Counted from the first letter of the stretch, positions 44,890 through 54,564 are shown. The stretch: 64,000 nucleotides of DNA from Hymenobacter sp. YC55 (GCF_029433095.1 NZ_JARNTX010000001.1:2356001-2420000); one strand, 5' to 3'. Notes: generated by a model from the sequence alone, not told the origin. Numbers and translations are program-made.

Positions 44890-47673
44890 ATGCCCGGTTA
44901 CAGTCCCCAGGAAATCGAGAAGAAGTGGCAGGCCCACTGGCAAGCGCACCATACGTTTAAGGCGGATAACAGTTCCGACAAGCCGAAATTCTACGCGCTG
45001 GACATGTTTCCGTACCCCAGCGGCGCGGGTCTGCACGTTGGGCACCCGCTCGGCTACATTGCCTCCGACATCGTGTCGCGCTACAAGCGGCTGCGCGGCT
45101 ACAACGTGCTGCACCCCATGGGCTTCGACTCGTTTGGCTTGCCCGCCGAGCAGTACGCCATCCAGACTGGGCAGCACCCGGCCGTTACCACCGAAAAGAA
45201 CATCGATACCTACATCCGGCAGCTTAGCTCCTTGGGGTTCAGCTACGATTGGAGCCGCGAAATCCGCACCTCCGACCCGGCCTACTACAAGTGGACGCAA
45301 TGGATTTTCCTGAAGCTGTTCAATAGCTGGTACAACCTCGACACCAACCGCGCCGAGCCCCTCAAAACCTTGCTCGACAAGTTTGCCGAGAACGGCAGCG
45401 AAGGTATCTGGGCGGCCGGCGACGACGAGGAGCGCCATAGCTTCACGGCCGGTCAGTGGCAGATGATGAGCGAAAAACAGCGCCTCACGGCCGTGCATCC
45501 CTACCGCCTCGCCTACCAGCAAGACACCTTCGTGAACTGGTGCGCCGGCCTGGGCACGGTGCTTTCCAACGACGAAGTGAAAGATGGCCTGTCGGAGCGC
45601 GGCGGCTTCCCGGTGGAGCGCCGCCTGATGCCCCAGTGGAACCTGCGCATCACCGCCTACGCCGACCGTTTGCTCCAGGGCCTCGACACGCTCGACTGGC
45701 CCGATGCCGTGAAGGAAATGCAGCGCAACTGGATCGGCCGCAGCATCGGGGCCGAAGTGACGTTCCCGGTGCAAAACCACGCCAGTGCCCAAATCAAGGT
45801 ATACACTACCCGTGTAGATACCATTTACGGGGCCACCTTCCTGGTGCTGGCGCCCGAGCATGAGCTGGTAAAGGAGCTGACCACCCCCGAGCAGCAGCAG
45901 ACCATTACCGACTACATCGACGCCACCAAGCGCCGCTCGGAGCGCGACCGGATGGCCGACGTGAAGGCCGTATCGGGTGCTTTCACCGGGGCGTACGCCG
46001 TTAATCCCGTGTCGGGTGAGCCCGTGCCGATTTGGATTGCCGACTACGTATTGGCCGGTTATGGTACCGGTGCCGTCATGGCCGTGCCTTCCGGCGACCA
46101 GCGCGACTACCTGTTTGCCAAGCACTTCGACCTGCCCATTGTGCAGGTAACCGACGCGCAGCAAGGCCTCGACGAGCAAGCCGACCCCACCAAGGAAGGC
46201 CGCTACATCAACTCCGGCATCATCGACGGGCTCGGCTACAAAGAAGCCACCGCCAAGCTCATTGCCTTCCTCGAAGAAAAAGGCCTCGGCAAAGGCAAAA
46301 CCAACTTCCGCATCCGCGACGCCATTTTCGGTCGTCAGCGCTATTGGGGCGAACCAATTCCGATTTACTACAAAGACGGCGTAGCCTACGGCGTAGCGGA
46401 AGCCGATTTGCCGCTGGTGCTGCCCGAAATCGACGAGTACAAGCCCACCGAAACCGGTGAGCCGCCGCTTGGCCGCGCCAAAGACTGGAAGTACAAAGGC
46501 CAGTACGACTACGAGCTGAGCACCATGCCCGGCTGGGCCGGCTCTAGCTGGTACTACCTCCGCTACATGGACCCGCACAACGCCGACCGTTTCGTGGGCG
46601 AAGAAGCCGAGAAGTACTGGCAGAACGTGGACCTTTATCTCGGCGGCGCCGAACACGCCACCGGCCACTTGCTCTACTCCCGTTTCTGGCACCTCTTCCT
46701 CAAGGACTTGGGCCTCGTATCGGCTCCCGAGCCGTTTCAGAAGCTCATCAACCAAGGCATGATCCTGGGCCGCTCGAACTTCGTGTACCGCATCAACGGC
46801 ACCAACACGTTCGTGACGCTTGGCAAGAAAGACCAGCACCAAACCACTGCCCTGCACGTGGACGTGAACATCGTGCACAACGATGTGCTGGATACCGAAG
46901 CCTTCAAAAAGTCGCGCCCTGACTACAATAGTGCTGAATTCATTCTCGAAGATGATGGCCGCTACGTGAGTGGTTGGGAAGTCGAGAAGATGTCGAAAGC
47001 CAAGTTCAACGTGGTCAACCCTGACGTGCTGGTAAGCCAGTACGGTGCTGATGCGTTGCGGGTCTATGAGATGTTCCTCGGGCCGCTGGAGCAGTTCAAG
47101 CCGTGGAATACCAACGGCATGAGCGGTGTAGGCGGCTTCCTCAAGAAGTTCTGGCGCCTCTACCACCCTGCCGACGGTGCCTTTGCCGTAACCGATGAAG
47201 CTCCAACACCAGCCGAGTTGAAGGCGCTGCACAAGGCCATCAAGAAGGTGGAAGAAGACATCGAGCGGTTCAGCTTCAACACCACGGTCAGTGCCCTAAT
47301 GATTACGGTGAACGAGCTAACGGCCCTCGAATGCCACAAGCGCGCCATTCTGGAGCCGTTGGTGGTCATCCTTTCGCCTTACGCGCCGCACTTGGCGGAG
47401 GAGCTATGGCAGCTGCTCGGCCACGAGGCTGGTAGCATCAGCTCGGCTACGTACCCGGAGTTCAAGGAAGAATTCCTGGTGGAAGACACCGTGAACTACC
47501 CGGTAGCCATCAACGGCAAGGTGCGCGAGCAGCTCCAGTTTGCTGCCACCGCCACCGCCGCCGACATCGAAGCCGCCGTATTAGGCTCCGACTTCCTGGC
47601 CCGCTTCGGCGATGGCAAAACCGCCAAGAAGGTCATCGTCGTGCCCGGCCGCATGGTGAACGTGGTGGTATAA
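44890..47673 (+). CDS. leuS: Leucyl-tRNA synthetase
   Basis: A 927-residue class I aminoacyl-tRNA synthetase that charges tRNA-Leu with leucine. HIGH motif HVGH at 49-52, followed by PLGY; KMSKS motif here KMSKA at 700-704; the final Ser is Ala, an uncommon variant. The CP1 editing domain lies between about 230 and 430 and includes [14 protein letters not shown]. The C-terminal anticodon-binding part ends with the [16 protein letters not shown] segment. The gene is monocistronic, and a repeat of the palindromic family that starts 8 bases past the stop, followed by T6, is its probable terminator. Confidence 0.97.
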   Translation: MPGYSPQEIEKKWQAHWQAHHTFKADNSSDKPKFYALDMFPYPSGAGLHVGHPLGYIASDIVSRYKRLRGYNVLHPMGFDSFGLPAEQYAIQTGQHPAVTTEKNIDTYIRQLSSLGFSYDWSREIRTSDPAYYKWTQWIFLKLFNSWYNLDTNRAEPLKTLLDKFAENGSEGIWAAGDDEERHSFTAGQWQMMSEKQRLTAVHPYRLAYQQDTFVNWCAGLGTVLSNDEVKDGLSERGGFPVERRLMPQWNLRITAYADRLLQGLDTLDWPDAVKEMQRNWIGRSIGAEVTFPVQNHASAQIKVYTTRVDTIYGATFLVLAPEHELVKELTTPEQQQTITDYIDATKRRSERDRMADVKAVSGAFTGAYAVNPVSGEPVPIWIADYVLAGYGTGAVMAVPSGDQRDYLFAKHFDLPIVQVTDAQQGLDEQADPTKEGRYINSGIIDGLGYKEATAKLIAFLEEKGLGKGKTNFRIRDAIFGRQRYWGEPIPIYYKDGVAYGVAEADLPLVLPEIDEYKPTETGEPPLGRAKDWKYKGQYDYELSTMPGWAGSSWYYLRYMDPHNADRFVGEEAEKYWQNVDLYLGGAEHATGHLLYSRFWHLFLKDLGLVSAPEPFQKLINQGMILGRSNFVYRINGTNTFVTLGKKDQHQTTALHVDVNIVHNDVLDTEAFKKSRPDYNSAEFILEDDGRYVSGWEVEKMSKAKFNVVNPDVLVSQYGADALRVYEMFLGPLEQFKPWNTNGMSGVGGFLKKFWRLYHPADGAFAVTDEAPTPAELKALHKAIKKVEEDIERFSFNTTVSALMITVNELTALECHKRAILEPLVVILSPYAPHLAEELWQLLGHEAGSISSATYPEFKEEFLVEDTVNYPVAINGKVREQLQFAATATAADIEAAVLGSDFLARFGDGKTAKKVIVVPGRMVNVVV

Positions 47674-47680
47674 GCGCTAC

Positions 47681-47792
47681 AAAAGACCGTCATGCTGAGC
47701 GCAGCCGAAGCATCTCGCTCGAATCGTTGCGGTCGTAAGGCATTTACCACACTAGCGAGATGCTTCGGCTCCGCTCAGCATGACGGTCTTTT
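47681..47792 (+). repeat. Palindromic composite repeat, copy h (tails C and A), probable leuS terminator
   Basis: Arms of 39 bases (47681-47719 and 47754-47792) differ by one base and extend the usual ends with AAAAGACC / GGTCTTTT, followed by more T. Left tail is TCGAATCGTTGCG (C), right tail TAGTGTGGTAAATG (A). It starts 8 bases past the leuS stop and has the A/T-flanked form of an intrinsic terminator. Confidence 0.88.
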
Positions 47793-47810
47793 TTAAATAA
47801 TCAAGCAAGG

Positions 47811-47843
47811 AAAAGCCCGCTGGAATATCCAGCGGGCTTTTTT
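47811..47843. terminator. Strong bidirectional terminator
   Basis: 14-bp perfect stem (AAAAGCCCGCTGGA and complement), 3-base loop and T6. It serves convergent leuS and the DAC-domain gene. Confidence 0.9.
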
Positions 47844-47889
47844 CGTATAACGCTACCCAAAAATTAATGGAATGTGCTTTCAATCTGTA

Positions 47890-47911
47890 GAGACGCAATA
47901 CACTGCGTCTC
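47890..47911. repeat. Short GAGACGCA palindrome
   Basis: GAGACGCA and TGCGTCTC enclose six bases. The form resembles short dispersed palindromes seen in cyanobacteria and some Bacteroidota. It lies just past the DAC-domain gene stop. Confidence 0.5.
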
Positions 47912-47945
47912 GATGTTGAACGACTAGTATCCTGATCGGTTATGC

Positions 47946-49193
47946 TCAATAGGAAAGCTGGTCCCAGAAAATCACCTTTCTGGCCTCCTGATGCACGAAC
48001 TGCACACCCCCGTCCTGCGACACCACAATAGCCAAGCATTCCGGCTCGGCCAAACACAGCCGGTACGCCGCGCGGTGGCGGGTACCCCCATGGTCGGCGG
48101 CAACGGTTTGCAGGCTGCTGCCTTCCACATCTAGGGCCCGGTACACGTTGTTAACGGTTGTTTGCGAAGCTTTTATTTCGACGCCAAACCCCACGATTTG
48201 CAATTGCTTGGTTAGCACCAGCGCACCATCTACTGCCGATAAGTCGGCGAGCAGATCGGCGAAATGAGTTATTTCGGCATCGAGGGCTAGCAACGTGGCA
48301 TCGTGCGAACGGCAGTAATGCGCCCAGCTCACCTCGCCTAGCTCGCCAAGGCGGCGCACTATGGCCAATAGCAACTTCTGGAACTGGGGCCCGGCGCTCC
48401 CGGACTCCACTTTGTACTTGGGTTGCAAAATGCTGCCGGGCGCTACTAGCGGCTCCACTTTGTGGGTGGGCACCAGTACCACCATGCCCCCGTGAGCACG
48501 GGCCCGCACCCGCCCCAGCGCCTGGCGCTGTAGGTGTTGCGAAAGCATCACAACTAGTTCTTCTTCCTTGGGCGTAACCACTGATGGACCTTGCGCTTGC
48601 TGCAACAGCTGGCCGTTCTCATTGAAACGCCCCTGGCCCCAGGCGTTGGGAAACTGCAGGAAGCCGTGGCCGTCGATGCGGCCGTGCTGCAGGGTCAGCA
48701 CCCGGGTGTTGCCGCAATAAAAAACCAGGTTGCCAGGTCCCCGAACGTGCACCATCAGCGCCAATGGCGGACTAGCCGACGACAAGCGCGGGGTTTCCTC
48801 TAATCGGTCCCACTCGTGGTGAGTGAACAGCATGCCCCACAATTGCAAATTACCATCGGCTGCTAGGCTCACAGCCAGCAAGCTCGACTGCCGCTGCACC
48901 GCCGGACTCAGTCGCCGAATTTCCTGCTCGTTGCAGGCGCGCGGCGGGTCGAACGTCATCAGATGAAAACCCGTCACGGCTGCGGGGTGGGCTTCTAGTT
49001 GGTGGGCCGGGGCAAAAACTACGTGGCACTCCACCGGACGCCCCTCCTCTTGCAGCATACTCGCTTGGTAGAGCGTGGAAATCAGCTGCGTTAGCACCTG
49101 TTGCTCGGGCAGCGGCGCGCTGATGGCCACGGTTTCGGGCCAGCGTTGCTGCAGCGCTGCCGCTAAATCACTTGGATAATAATGAGTAGCCAT
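47946..49193 (-). CDS. DAC-domain protein, putative diadenylate cyclase
   Basis: A 415-residue cytoplasmic protein. The C-terminal domain (about 300-410) has both signature motifs of diadenylate cyclases: DGA at 322-324 (VDGALVL) and RHR at 372-374 (GTRHRAA), in the order found in DisA and CdaA. These enzymes make c-di-AMP from two ATP. The N-terminal 290 residues form a sensor-like region, matching what is annotated as a DACNV sensor domain. No membrane helices are seen, so it is unlike CdaA. It is a single gene on the minus strand. Function as a cyclase is inferred from the motifs. Confidence 0.82.
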   Translation of the reverse strand: MATHYYPSDLAAALQQRWPETVAISAPLPEQQVLTQLISTLYQASMLQEEGRPVECHVVFAPAHQLEAHPAAVTGFHLMTFDPPRACNEQEIRRLSPAVQRQSSLLAVSLAADGNLQLWGMLFTHHEWDRLEETPRLSSASPPLALMVHVRGPGNLVFYCGNTRVLTLQHGRIDGHGFLQFPNAWGQGRFNENGQLLQQAQGPSVVTPKEEELVVMLSQHLQRQALGRVRARAHGGMVVLVPTHKVEPLVAPGSILQPKYKVESGSAGPQFQKLLLAIVRRLGELGEVSWAHYCRSHDATLLALDAEITHFADLLADLSAVDGALVLTKQLQIVGFGVEIKASQTTVNNVYRALDVEGSSLQTVAADHGGTRHRAAYRLCLAEPECLAIVVSQDGGVQFVHQEARKVIFWDQLSY

Positions 49194-49262
49194 CGAGCGG
49201 AAATCAAAAATGCCGTGAAATACAACTCAACACTTAATTGGCGTGACAGCCCATCCGACGCC

Positions 49263-50180
49263 TCAGGCAAACGCCGGCGCATAGTCGTGCGCGAAAGTTG
49301 CGAAGGGCCGGGGCGCACGGCCCGTGGCTTCTTGCACGCCGTTGGTCACGGTGGCGGCTTCCTCGCGGGAATAATGGGCGTAGTCTTCCAGTAACCCATC
49401 GGCTTGCCAGACCGGAAACCCTACCCCCAATAGGGCAGCGTGCATCACCTCCGGTGGCACATCCTGAAACCGGACAGGCTTACCCAGGGCCGTGGAGAGT
49501 TTGGCGGCTATTTGGGCGTGAGTTAAGGCTTCGGGGCCGGTCAGGTTGTAGATTTTGTTTTCGTGACCGGGTTCTGTGAGGGCAGCAGCGGCGGCTGCGG
49601 CTATGTCGCGGACATCCACAGCGCTTACTTTGGCCTCGCCGATAGCTGCAAAAAACTGGCCTTGGGTTTTGATAGAATCCCGGAAGGCCAGCAGGCCCTG
49701 CATAAACAGGTTGGGCCTTAGGAAAGTGTACGTCATGCCGCTCGCCCGAACAGCCTCCTCAACCACAGCGTGATAGCGCAGAAACCGCACCGGCAAATTC
49801 CGGTCGGCGGCCCACTGCGAAAGCTTCACCAGATGGCGCACACCTGCTTGCCGGGCCAAATCCACGAAAGCCAGTTGCTGCGTTTCCGCTTGCTCGGAAG
49901 AGTTGGTTAGCAGGAAGGCCCGCTCGACCCCAATCAGAGCCGACGCCACTGTTTCCGGCTTATTTAAGTCGCCGACTATCAGCTCCGCGCCGGGCAGAGC
50001 CTGTAGTTGCTGTGCTTTGGGGTCTTGTAGGGAACGAACCAAGGCGCGGAACGGGACACCTGCGGCTGACAGCAGTTTGCTTACTTCAGTGCCAATAGTA
50101 CCTGTAGCACCGGTTAGCAGAATAGTTGGCACGGAACGACCAGCAGAGGTAGTGGAGGCGGAAGAAGGAAGGTTTTCCAT
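49263..50180 (-). CDS. NmrA-like NAD(P)-binding oxidoreductase
   Basis: A 305-residue atypical short-chain reductase. Rossmann motif GATGTIGTE near the N-terminus (residues about 23-31) is followed by an Arg-Ser pair (ALVRS) that often favours NADP. Later segments FLLTNSSEQAE and YTFLRPNLFMQ resemble NmrA/azoreductase-type proteins. A catalytic Tyr-Lys pair is not evident. These proteins act as redox sensors or quinone/azo reductases. It is divergent from an AraC-type regulator across 392 bases, which suggests regulation by it. Confidence 0.82.
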   Translation of the reverse strand: MENLPSSASTTSAGRSVPTILLTGATGTIGTEVSKLLSAAGVPFRALVRSLQDPKAQQLQALPGAELIVGDLNKPETVASALIGVERAFLLTNSSEQAETQQLAFVDLARQAGVRHLVKLSQWAADRNLPVRFLRYHAVVEEAVRASGMTYTFLRPNLFMQGLLAFRDSIKTQGQFFAAIGEAKVSAVDVRDIAAAAAAALTEPGHENKIYNLTGPEALTHAQIAAKLSTALGKPVRFQDVPPEVMHAALLGVGFPVWQADGLLEDYAHYSREEAATVTNGVQEATGRAPRPFATFAHDYAPAFA

Positions 50181-50572
50181 GGAAAGAAGTAATGTAAGGT
50201 GGCGTAGCTACGGCAGGCCCCACACGCTGCTTCTGGCAAATTCTCGCCCTTAAGAAGCATCCGAATACCAGCGCGTTGGTCCGCCTGCCTGGTAGAACTG
50301 ATGCAAACCTACCGGCCTTCTTCTCTGGAAAATTGTAAGAAAACGAAACAGCTTTGCCGTAGCCTTTCCTGTTTGCTTTATAAGCCGTTCAACTTCGTTG
50401 CTCGCAACAGAGCTTGTCCTTCCCTGTTTATTGCTAAGCGTCTGCCTCATGGGCACAAAGTCACGCTGAGTGTTTTGCCTCGCTAGGCACAGGCTAGCAA
50501 CTGCGTAAGCTGCTTCTGGTTTGTGTGAATATCGAATAGCTTAGCACCTGCTATCTTTTGTTGACCTTAAAG
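50181..50572. other. Divergent intergenic region, no feature recognised
   Basis: 392 bases between the NmrA-like gene and the AraC-type regulator. No gene or clear repeat seen; it should contain both promoters. Confidence 0.5.
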
Positions 50573-51442
50573 ATGCTAATGCCGATGAGTGTGTTACAAG
50601 AGCAATTCATTGTGCCCCCTCGCGCTTTGCAGCAGGTGCTCCAGTATTTTGTGCTCTTGACGGTGGAAGAAGGTGCCGCGCCCGTCGTGCGCACGCTGCT
50701 GCCTACGTTCCAGATTGTGATGCTAATCAACCTCGGTCCCACGGCCGAAATATGGCACGAGGGCGGCGCCCTCGTGCAGGTGCATCGGGTAGATGGCATA
50801 GTAGTGACGGCTCCGCTCAAAAAAGCCTTTCAGTACCGCTTGCCGGAAAATGGCCGCGTGCTGGCCGTAAACTTCACGCTCGAAGGGTTCTTCCGCCTGT
50901 TCCAAGTTCCGGTAGAACACCTCACCGACGATTTTACCGACCCCGACGACCTACTACCCCACCGCCCATTCGCGCAGCTCTGGCAGCAGCTCCGCTTGCT
51001 TCACAACCCCACCGACCTGGTACAGGCCATTGTTGATTTCAGTCTGCCTTACCTGCGGGCCTTGGAAAAACCACAAGCTGAACTCATGGCTCAGTTGCCG
51101 CTTCTTGCCGAGAGCCGGCACCTGAACCCCTTGAAAGTCATGGCAGCTGCCACCAAAGTATCGGAAAGGACTTGGCAGCTGCGGTTCCAGAAATACTTAG
51201 GGTTCTCGGTGAAAGAAGCGTCCCGGTTTATGCGCTTTCGCCGGCTGCTCGGCAAACTGGAACAGCGCGCAGTAAGTGAGAAAGAAGATTGGCTGGCTCT
51301 GCTAGAACAGCACGGCTACTACGACCAAAGTCATCTAATTCACGATTTCACGCACTTCCTTCAGCAGTCGCCCACCAAAGTATCAATGCAGCTGCTGCAA
51401 GGCGACGCCATCTGCTTCACACGCACCGAGCTAGTGGAGTAA
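50573..51442 (+). CDS. AraC-type helix-turn-helix regulator
   Basis: About 289 residues. ATG codons at 50573, 50579 and 50585 are all possible; the first is used here, since upstream there is only a TTG. The N-terminal domain (about 10-130) has FIVPPRALQQVLQYFVLL and LPTFQIVMLINLG, of the kind seen before AraC C-terminal domains in Bacteroidota. The DNA-binding half (about 190-280) contains AAATKVSERTWQLRFQKYLGFS and a second helix-turn-helix YYDQSHLIHDFTHFLQQSP. Likely controls the divergent NmrA-like reductase gene. Ligand unknown. Confidence 0.82.
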   Translation: MLMPMSVLQEQFIVPPRALQQVLQYFVLLTVEEGAAPVVRTLLPTFQIVMLINLGPTAEIWHEGGALVQVHRVDGIVVTAPLKKAFQYRLPENGRVLAVNFTLEGFFRLFQVPVEHLTDDFTDPDDLLPHRPFAQLWQQLRLLHNPTDLVQAIVDFSLPYLRALEKPQAELMAQLPLLAESRHLNPLKVMAAATKVSERTWQLRFQKYLGFSVKEASRFMRFRRLLGKLEQRAVSEKEDWLALLEQHGYYDQSHLIHDFTHFLQQSPTKVSMQLLQGDAICFTRTELVE

Positions 51443-51522
51443 ACTCCGTTTCAAGGACTGTTATTCAGAGGACAGCAAATCAGCTTGCATGCAGACCAGA
51501 CGTTGAGAGTACAACTTAGTCC

Positions 51523-51670
51523 GTCATGCTGAGCGCAGCCGAAGCATCTCGCTAGTGTGGTAAACCCTAACGCTTGCCCAACGAGTCGAGCGAGATGCTT
51601 CGGCTGCGCTCAGCATGACAATAGTATTACAATGCCAGCACGCGAGATGCCTCGGCAAGCTCAGCATGAC
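51523..51670. repeat. Palindromic composite repeat, copy i (tails A and C plus extra B half)
   Basis: Perfect 31-base arms (51523-51553 and 51589-51619) enclose tail A (TAGTGTGGTAAACC) and a C-like tail (TCGACTCGTTGGGC). A further right-oriented half with tail B follows at 51634-51670. The linker ACAATAGTATTACAATG also occurs beside copy b. Gap 51443-51754 holds nothing else recognised. Confidence 0.88.
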
Positions 51671-51754
51671 ACCACCAATTTGATGTACAGGAAGAGACGC
51701 TGATGAGCCTTCTTGTGCTGCACCCTTTTTATGGAAGCAGAACACCAACGGATT

Positions 51755-52123
51755 CTAGCGCTCTAGCTGCTCGCTTTGGGCTAATTCTTCGCGCAGCTTT
51801 TTCGGCAGCGAGGCGCGCACTAAGTCATAGGAATGGTCGATCAACTCACTGAACTGTCCGTTCGAAATGCCGGTGCCCATCAGCACTGTGTTCCAGTGCT
51901 TCTTGTTCATGTGATAGCCGGGCAGCACGTAGTCGTATTGCTCGCGCAACTCTACGGCGCGCTCCGGGTCACACTTTAGGTTGACGCTACCGAACGTATC
52001 GATATCGGTAAGGGCGAAAACTTTGCCACCGACTTTAAAAACCAAGGTAGTGGGGCCAAAGGGGGTTTCTTCGGTTACCCCGGCCTTCAGCAGGCAATAG
52101 TCGCGGAAGTCTTCGATGTTCAT
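51755..52123 (-). CDS. MmcQ/YjbR family protein
   Basis: A 122-residue protein of the double-wing YjbR fold. It shows the family's MNIEDFRDYCLLKAGVTEETPFG start, then VFKVGGKVFAL, a LKCDPERAVELREQY helix and the GYHMNKKHWNTVLM core. DNA binding has been proposed for this fold, but the role is unknown. Length is normal. It is a single gene next to the DUF6728-like gene but with a hairpin between. Confidence 0.9.
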   Translation of the reverse strand: MNIEDFRDYCLLKAGVTEETPFGPTTLVFKVGGKVFALTDIDTFGSVNLKCDPERAVELREQYDYVLPGYHMNKKHWNTVLMGTGISNGQFSELIDHSYDLVRASLPKKLREELAQSEQLER

Positions 52124-52156
52124 GCAGCGCTACAGCTAGAAATAATAGCAAAAAAG

Positions 52157-52242
52157 GCAACGCCAACCGGCAGCTAGCAGCTTCCAGAACTAGGCCCTGC
52201 GGCCCTGCTCTAAAAAGCTACCAACTCCTCAGTTGGCGTTGC
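52157..52242 (-). terminator. Long-range hairpin after the DUF6728-type gene
   Basis: 11-base arms GCAACGCCAAC (52157-52167) and complement (52232-52242) are 64 bases apart, with smaller hairpins in the loop. On the minus strand the second arm is followed by C and T6, as in an intrinsic terminator. Confidence 0.5.
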
Positions 52243-52257
52243 AAAAGAAGGGATTAT

Positions 52258-52428
52258 CTAGCGAAGAAACCAGCGGTAGAGTAGCACGATAAACCCCACC
52301 AGGAACATGGCCATGGAGAGTTTATTAATGAAGTGCATCGTCCGCAAGTTGAAATTAGAAGTGCGGTTCGGATCGTTTTTGCGGAAGAAATAACCGAAAA
52401 CAGGACCCAGGTTAAACAAGCCTTTCAT
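52258..52428 (-). CDS. Small DUF6728-type membrane protein
   Basis: A 56-residue protein, too short for routine gene calling. It begins MKGLFNLGPVFGYFFRKND, continues PNRTSNFNLRTMHFINKLS and ends with a helix MAMFLVGFIVLLYRWFLR that should span the membrane. The FGYFFRK, DPNR and NFNLRxMHxINK motifs match the short DUF6728 family common in Bacteroidota. An in-frame ATG two codons upstream (52434) is also possible. Function unknown; the charged N-terminus should face the cytoplasm. Confidence 0.8.
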   Translation of the reverse strand: MKGLFNLGPVFGYFFRKNDPNRTSNFNLRTMHFINKLSMAMFLVGFIVLLYRWFLR

Positions 52429-52515
52429 GCGCATAATACAAGTCTTCTAGTGTGCCTATATAACACTCCGACCCCCGGAATGATTTACTTTTCTGCCTAT
52501 ATTCTTATTTATTTA

Positions 52516-54282
52516 TCACCGATACAATCCCTCAATCAGCTGCTGATAATTGTGGCTGACAACCTTGCGCTTCACCTTCAAAGTGGGGGTTAGCTCCCCC
52601 GATTCCACGCTCCAAAGCGCTGGTACTAAGGCCACTTTCTTGATTTGCTCCCACTGCGCGAAGGCAGCAGTGGCTTGGTGCACCAACTGGTCGTAGAGGT
52701 GCTGCACCTGTGCGTGGGCAGCCAATGCCGCATCTGAGAGGTCGGCGGGCAGGTTGTGGTTTCGCGCCCAGGCGCGCAGTTCCGCAAAGGCCGGTACCAG
52801 CAAGCACGCCGCATATTTCTGCCCTTCGCCCACCACCATCACCTGCTCTACCAGCGGCGATTCCGCCAGCCGCGACTCTAGTGGCTGCGGGGCAATGTAC
52901 TTGCCGTTGGACGTCTTGAACATCTCTTTTTTGCGGTCCGTAATTTTCAGGAACTTCCCCTGCACCAGTTCCCCGATGTCGCCGGTGTGCAGCCAGCCGT
53001 CGGCATCGATGGTGTCGGTTGTGAGGTCGGGGCGGTTGTAGTAACCTTGCATCACGGAAGGCGAACGAGTCAGGATTTCGCCATCGGGGGCCAGCTTCAC
53101 TTCTACTCCCGGTATCACGGGCCCTACGGCCCCTATGAGATTGCCGCTGGCTTCGGGCCGACTGGCAGCAATGACGGGCGAAGTTTCTGTCATGCCGTAG
53201 CCTTCCATCACCCGGATACCGGCTGCCCAGAACACGCGCGCCAGCCGCGGCTGCAAAGCCCCGCCCCCGCTCACGATGTAGCGCACCTGCCCGCCCAAGG
53301 CTTCGCGCCACTTACTGAATATGAGCTTATTGGCCAAGGCCAACTGCGTGTTGTACCAGATTCCCTGATCCTTTTGCGTGTCATAGCGCAAGCCCAAGTT
53401 CAGGGCCCAGAAGAACAGATTTTTCTTTGCGCCCGTCAACTCCTGGCCTTTGGCCACAATCTTGTCGTAGATTTTTTCCAGCAGACGCGGCACCGTTGTG
53501 AACACCTGTGGCTGCACTTCCCGCAGGTTGTCGGAGATGCGCTCCACGCCCTCGGCGTACCAAATGCTGAAGCCTAGCAGCAAGTACAGGTAGGTGGCAG
53601 TACGCTCGAAAATATGGCTTAGGGGCAGAAAGCTGAGCGCCTTTTGGCCGGCGGGCAGCGGAAGGTAGCTGGTCAGGTTTTCGCAGTTATACAGGATATT
53701 GCGGTGGCTGAGCATCACGCCCTTGGGCTGCCCGGTGGTGCCCGAGGTATAAATAAGCGTCAGCAAATCATCGGGCTGTACGGCTGCTTTTAGTGCCGCT
53801 AGGCCTGTGGCATCGGCGGCTTCTCCTAGCGCCAGCAGGTCAGCGAAAGAGCGTACACCTTCCAGTTTATCGAACGTGAAGATATGCTCGGGGCCGTTGG
53901 GCATTACTGCTACTGCTTCCTGTACCCGGCTCAGCAGCTTTCTATTTTCCACCAGCACCACCCGTACGCCCGCATCCTGAAAGATGTGGCGATAATCCTG
54001 CACGGTGATGGTGGGATACATGGGCACGCTCACGGCCCCGAGCTGCGCAATGCCAAAATCGGCTATGATCCACTCGGGACGGTTGGCGGAAATGATGGCC
54101 ACTTTGTCGCCGTGCCCGATGCCTAGTTGCAGCAGCCCTAAGCTAACGCGGTTGCTTTGCTCTTGCACCTGTGCGGCACTTAGCGGCTGCCAAGTGCCCG
54201 CTTTTTTTTCCACCAAGCAATCAGCTTGGGGCGTGGTAGTGGCCAGGCGAGTTAGTAAATCAAAGGTGCGACGAATTTCCAT
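52516..54282 (-). CDS. Long-chain acyl-CoA synthetase (AMP-forming)
   Basis: A 588-residue enzyme that activates fatty acids with ATP and CoA. The P-loop YTSGTTGQPKGVMLSH, motif GYGMTETSP and the GWLHTGDIGE segment define the acyl-adenylate superfamily; the DRKKEMFKTSNGK hinge and the C-terminal K in LTPTLKVKRKVV fit FadD15-type proteins. Likely membrane-associated and used for import or recycling of fatty acids. Single gene. A -7-like box (TATTTTTG on the minus strand) lies 38 bases upstream. Confidence 0.92.
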   Translation of the reverse strand: MEIRRTFDLLTRLATTTPQADCLVEKKAGTWQPLSAAQVQEQSNRVSLGLLQLGIGHGDKVAIISANRPEWIIADFGIAQLGAVSVPMYPTITVQDYRHIFQDAGVRVVLVENRKLLSRVQEAVAVMPNGPEHIFTFDKLEGVRSFADLLALGEAADATGLAALKAAVQPDDLLTLIYTSGTTGQPKGVMLSHRNILYNCENLTSYLPLPAGQKALSFLPLSHIFERTATYLYLLLGFSIWYAEGVERISDNLREVQPQVFTTVPRLLEKIYDKIVAKGQELTGAKKNLFFWALNLGLRYDTQKDQGIWYNTQLALANKLIFSKWREALGGQVRYIVSGGGALQPRLARVFWAAGIRVMEGYGMTETSPVIAASRPEASGNLIGAVGPVIPGVEVKLAPDGEILTRSPSVMQGYYNRPDLTTDTIDADGWLHTGDIGELVQGKFLKITDRKKEMFKTSNGKYIAPQPLESRLAESPLVEQVMVVGEGQKYAACLLVPAFAELRAWARNHNLPADLSDAALAAHAQVQHLYDQLVHQATAAFAQWEQIKKVALVPALWSVESGELTPTLKVKRKVVSHNYQQLIEGLYR

Positions 54283-54319
54283 GGATGGGTAGAGGCAGCA
54301 ATCAGATCAGTTGCAACAA

Positions 54320-54327
54320 CAAAAATA
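54320..54327 (-). promoter_or_regulatory. Candidate -7 box for the acyl-CoA synthetase gene
   Basis: TATTTTTG read on the minus strand matches TAnnTTTG, 38 bases before the start. The nearest TTG is 26 bases upstream, longer than the usual 19-20. Confidence 0.3.
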
Positions 54328-54564
54328 GCTTGACCGTGCGCTACTACCGGAGCCAAGCCACAATCTTACTGTAGGAGCTAGGTACGTACCAGCACACATT
54401 TTCATACGAGAGTACTGGGGCTAATGCTACAGTTTGCAATAAGAGCGCAGGAACTCGGCCGATAGCCTTTCAAGCAAGCGGGACAGTTTTTTACCCAAAC
54501 GCCTAAAAGCGGCCGCAACGGCGCGGGTCTGTTGGTGTCCTTGCTTCCGCTTAACTTCCTGCCC

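Noticed and set aside
44848..47232. 794-codon open frame antisense to leuS
   Set aside because: Shadow frame of a GC-rich gene; His/Val/Gly-rich translation with no domain.
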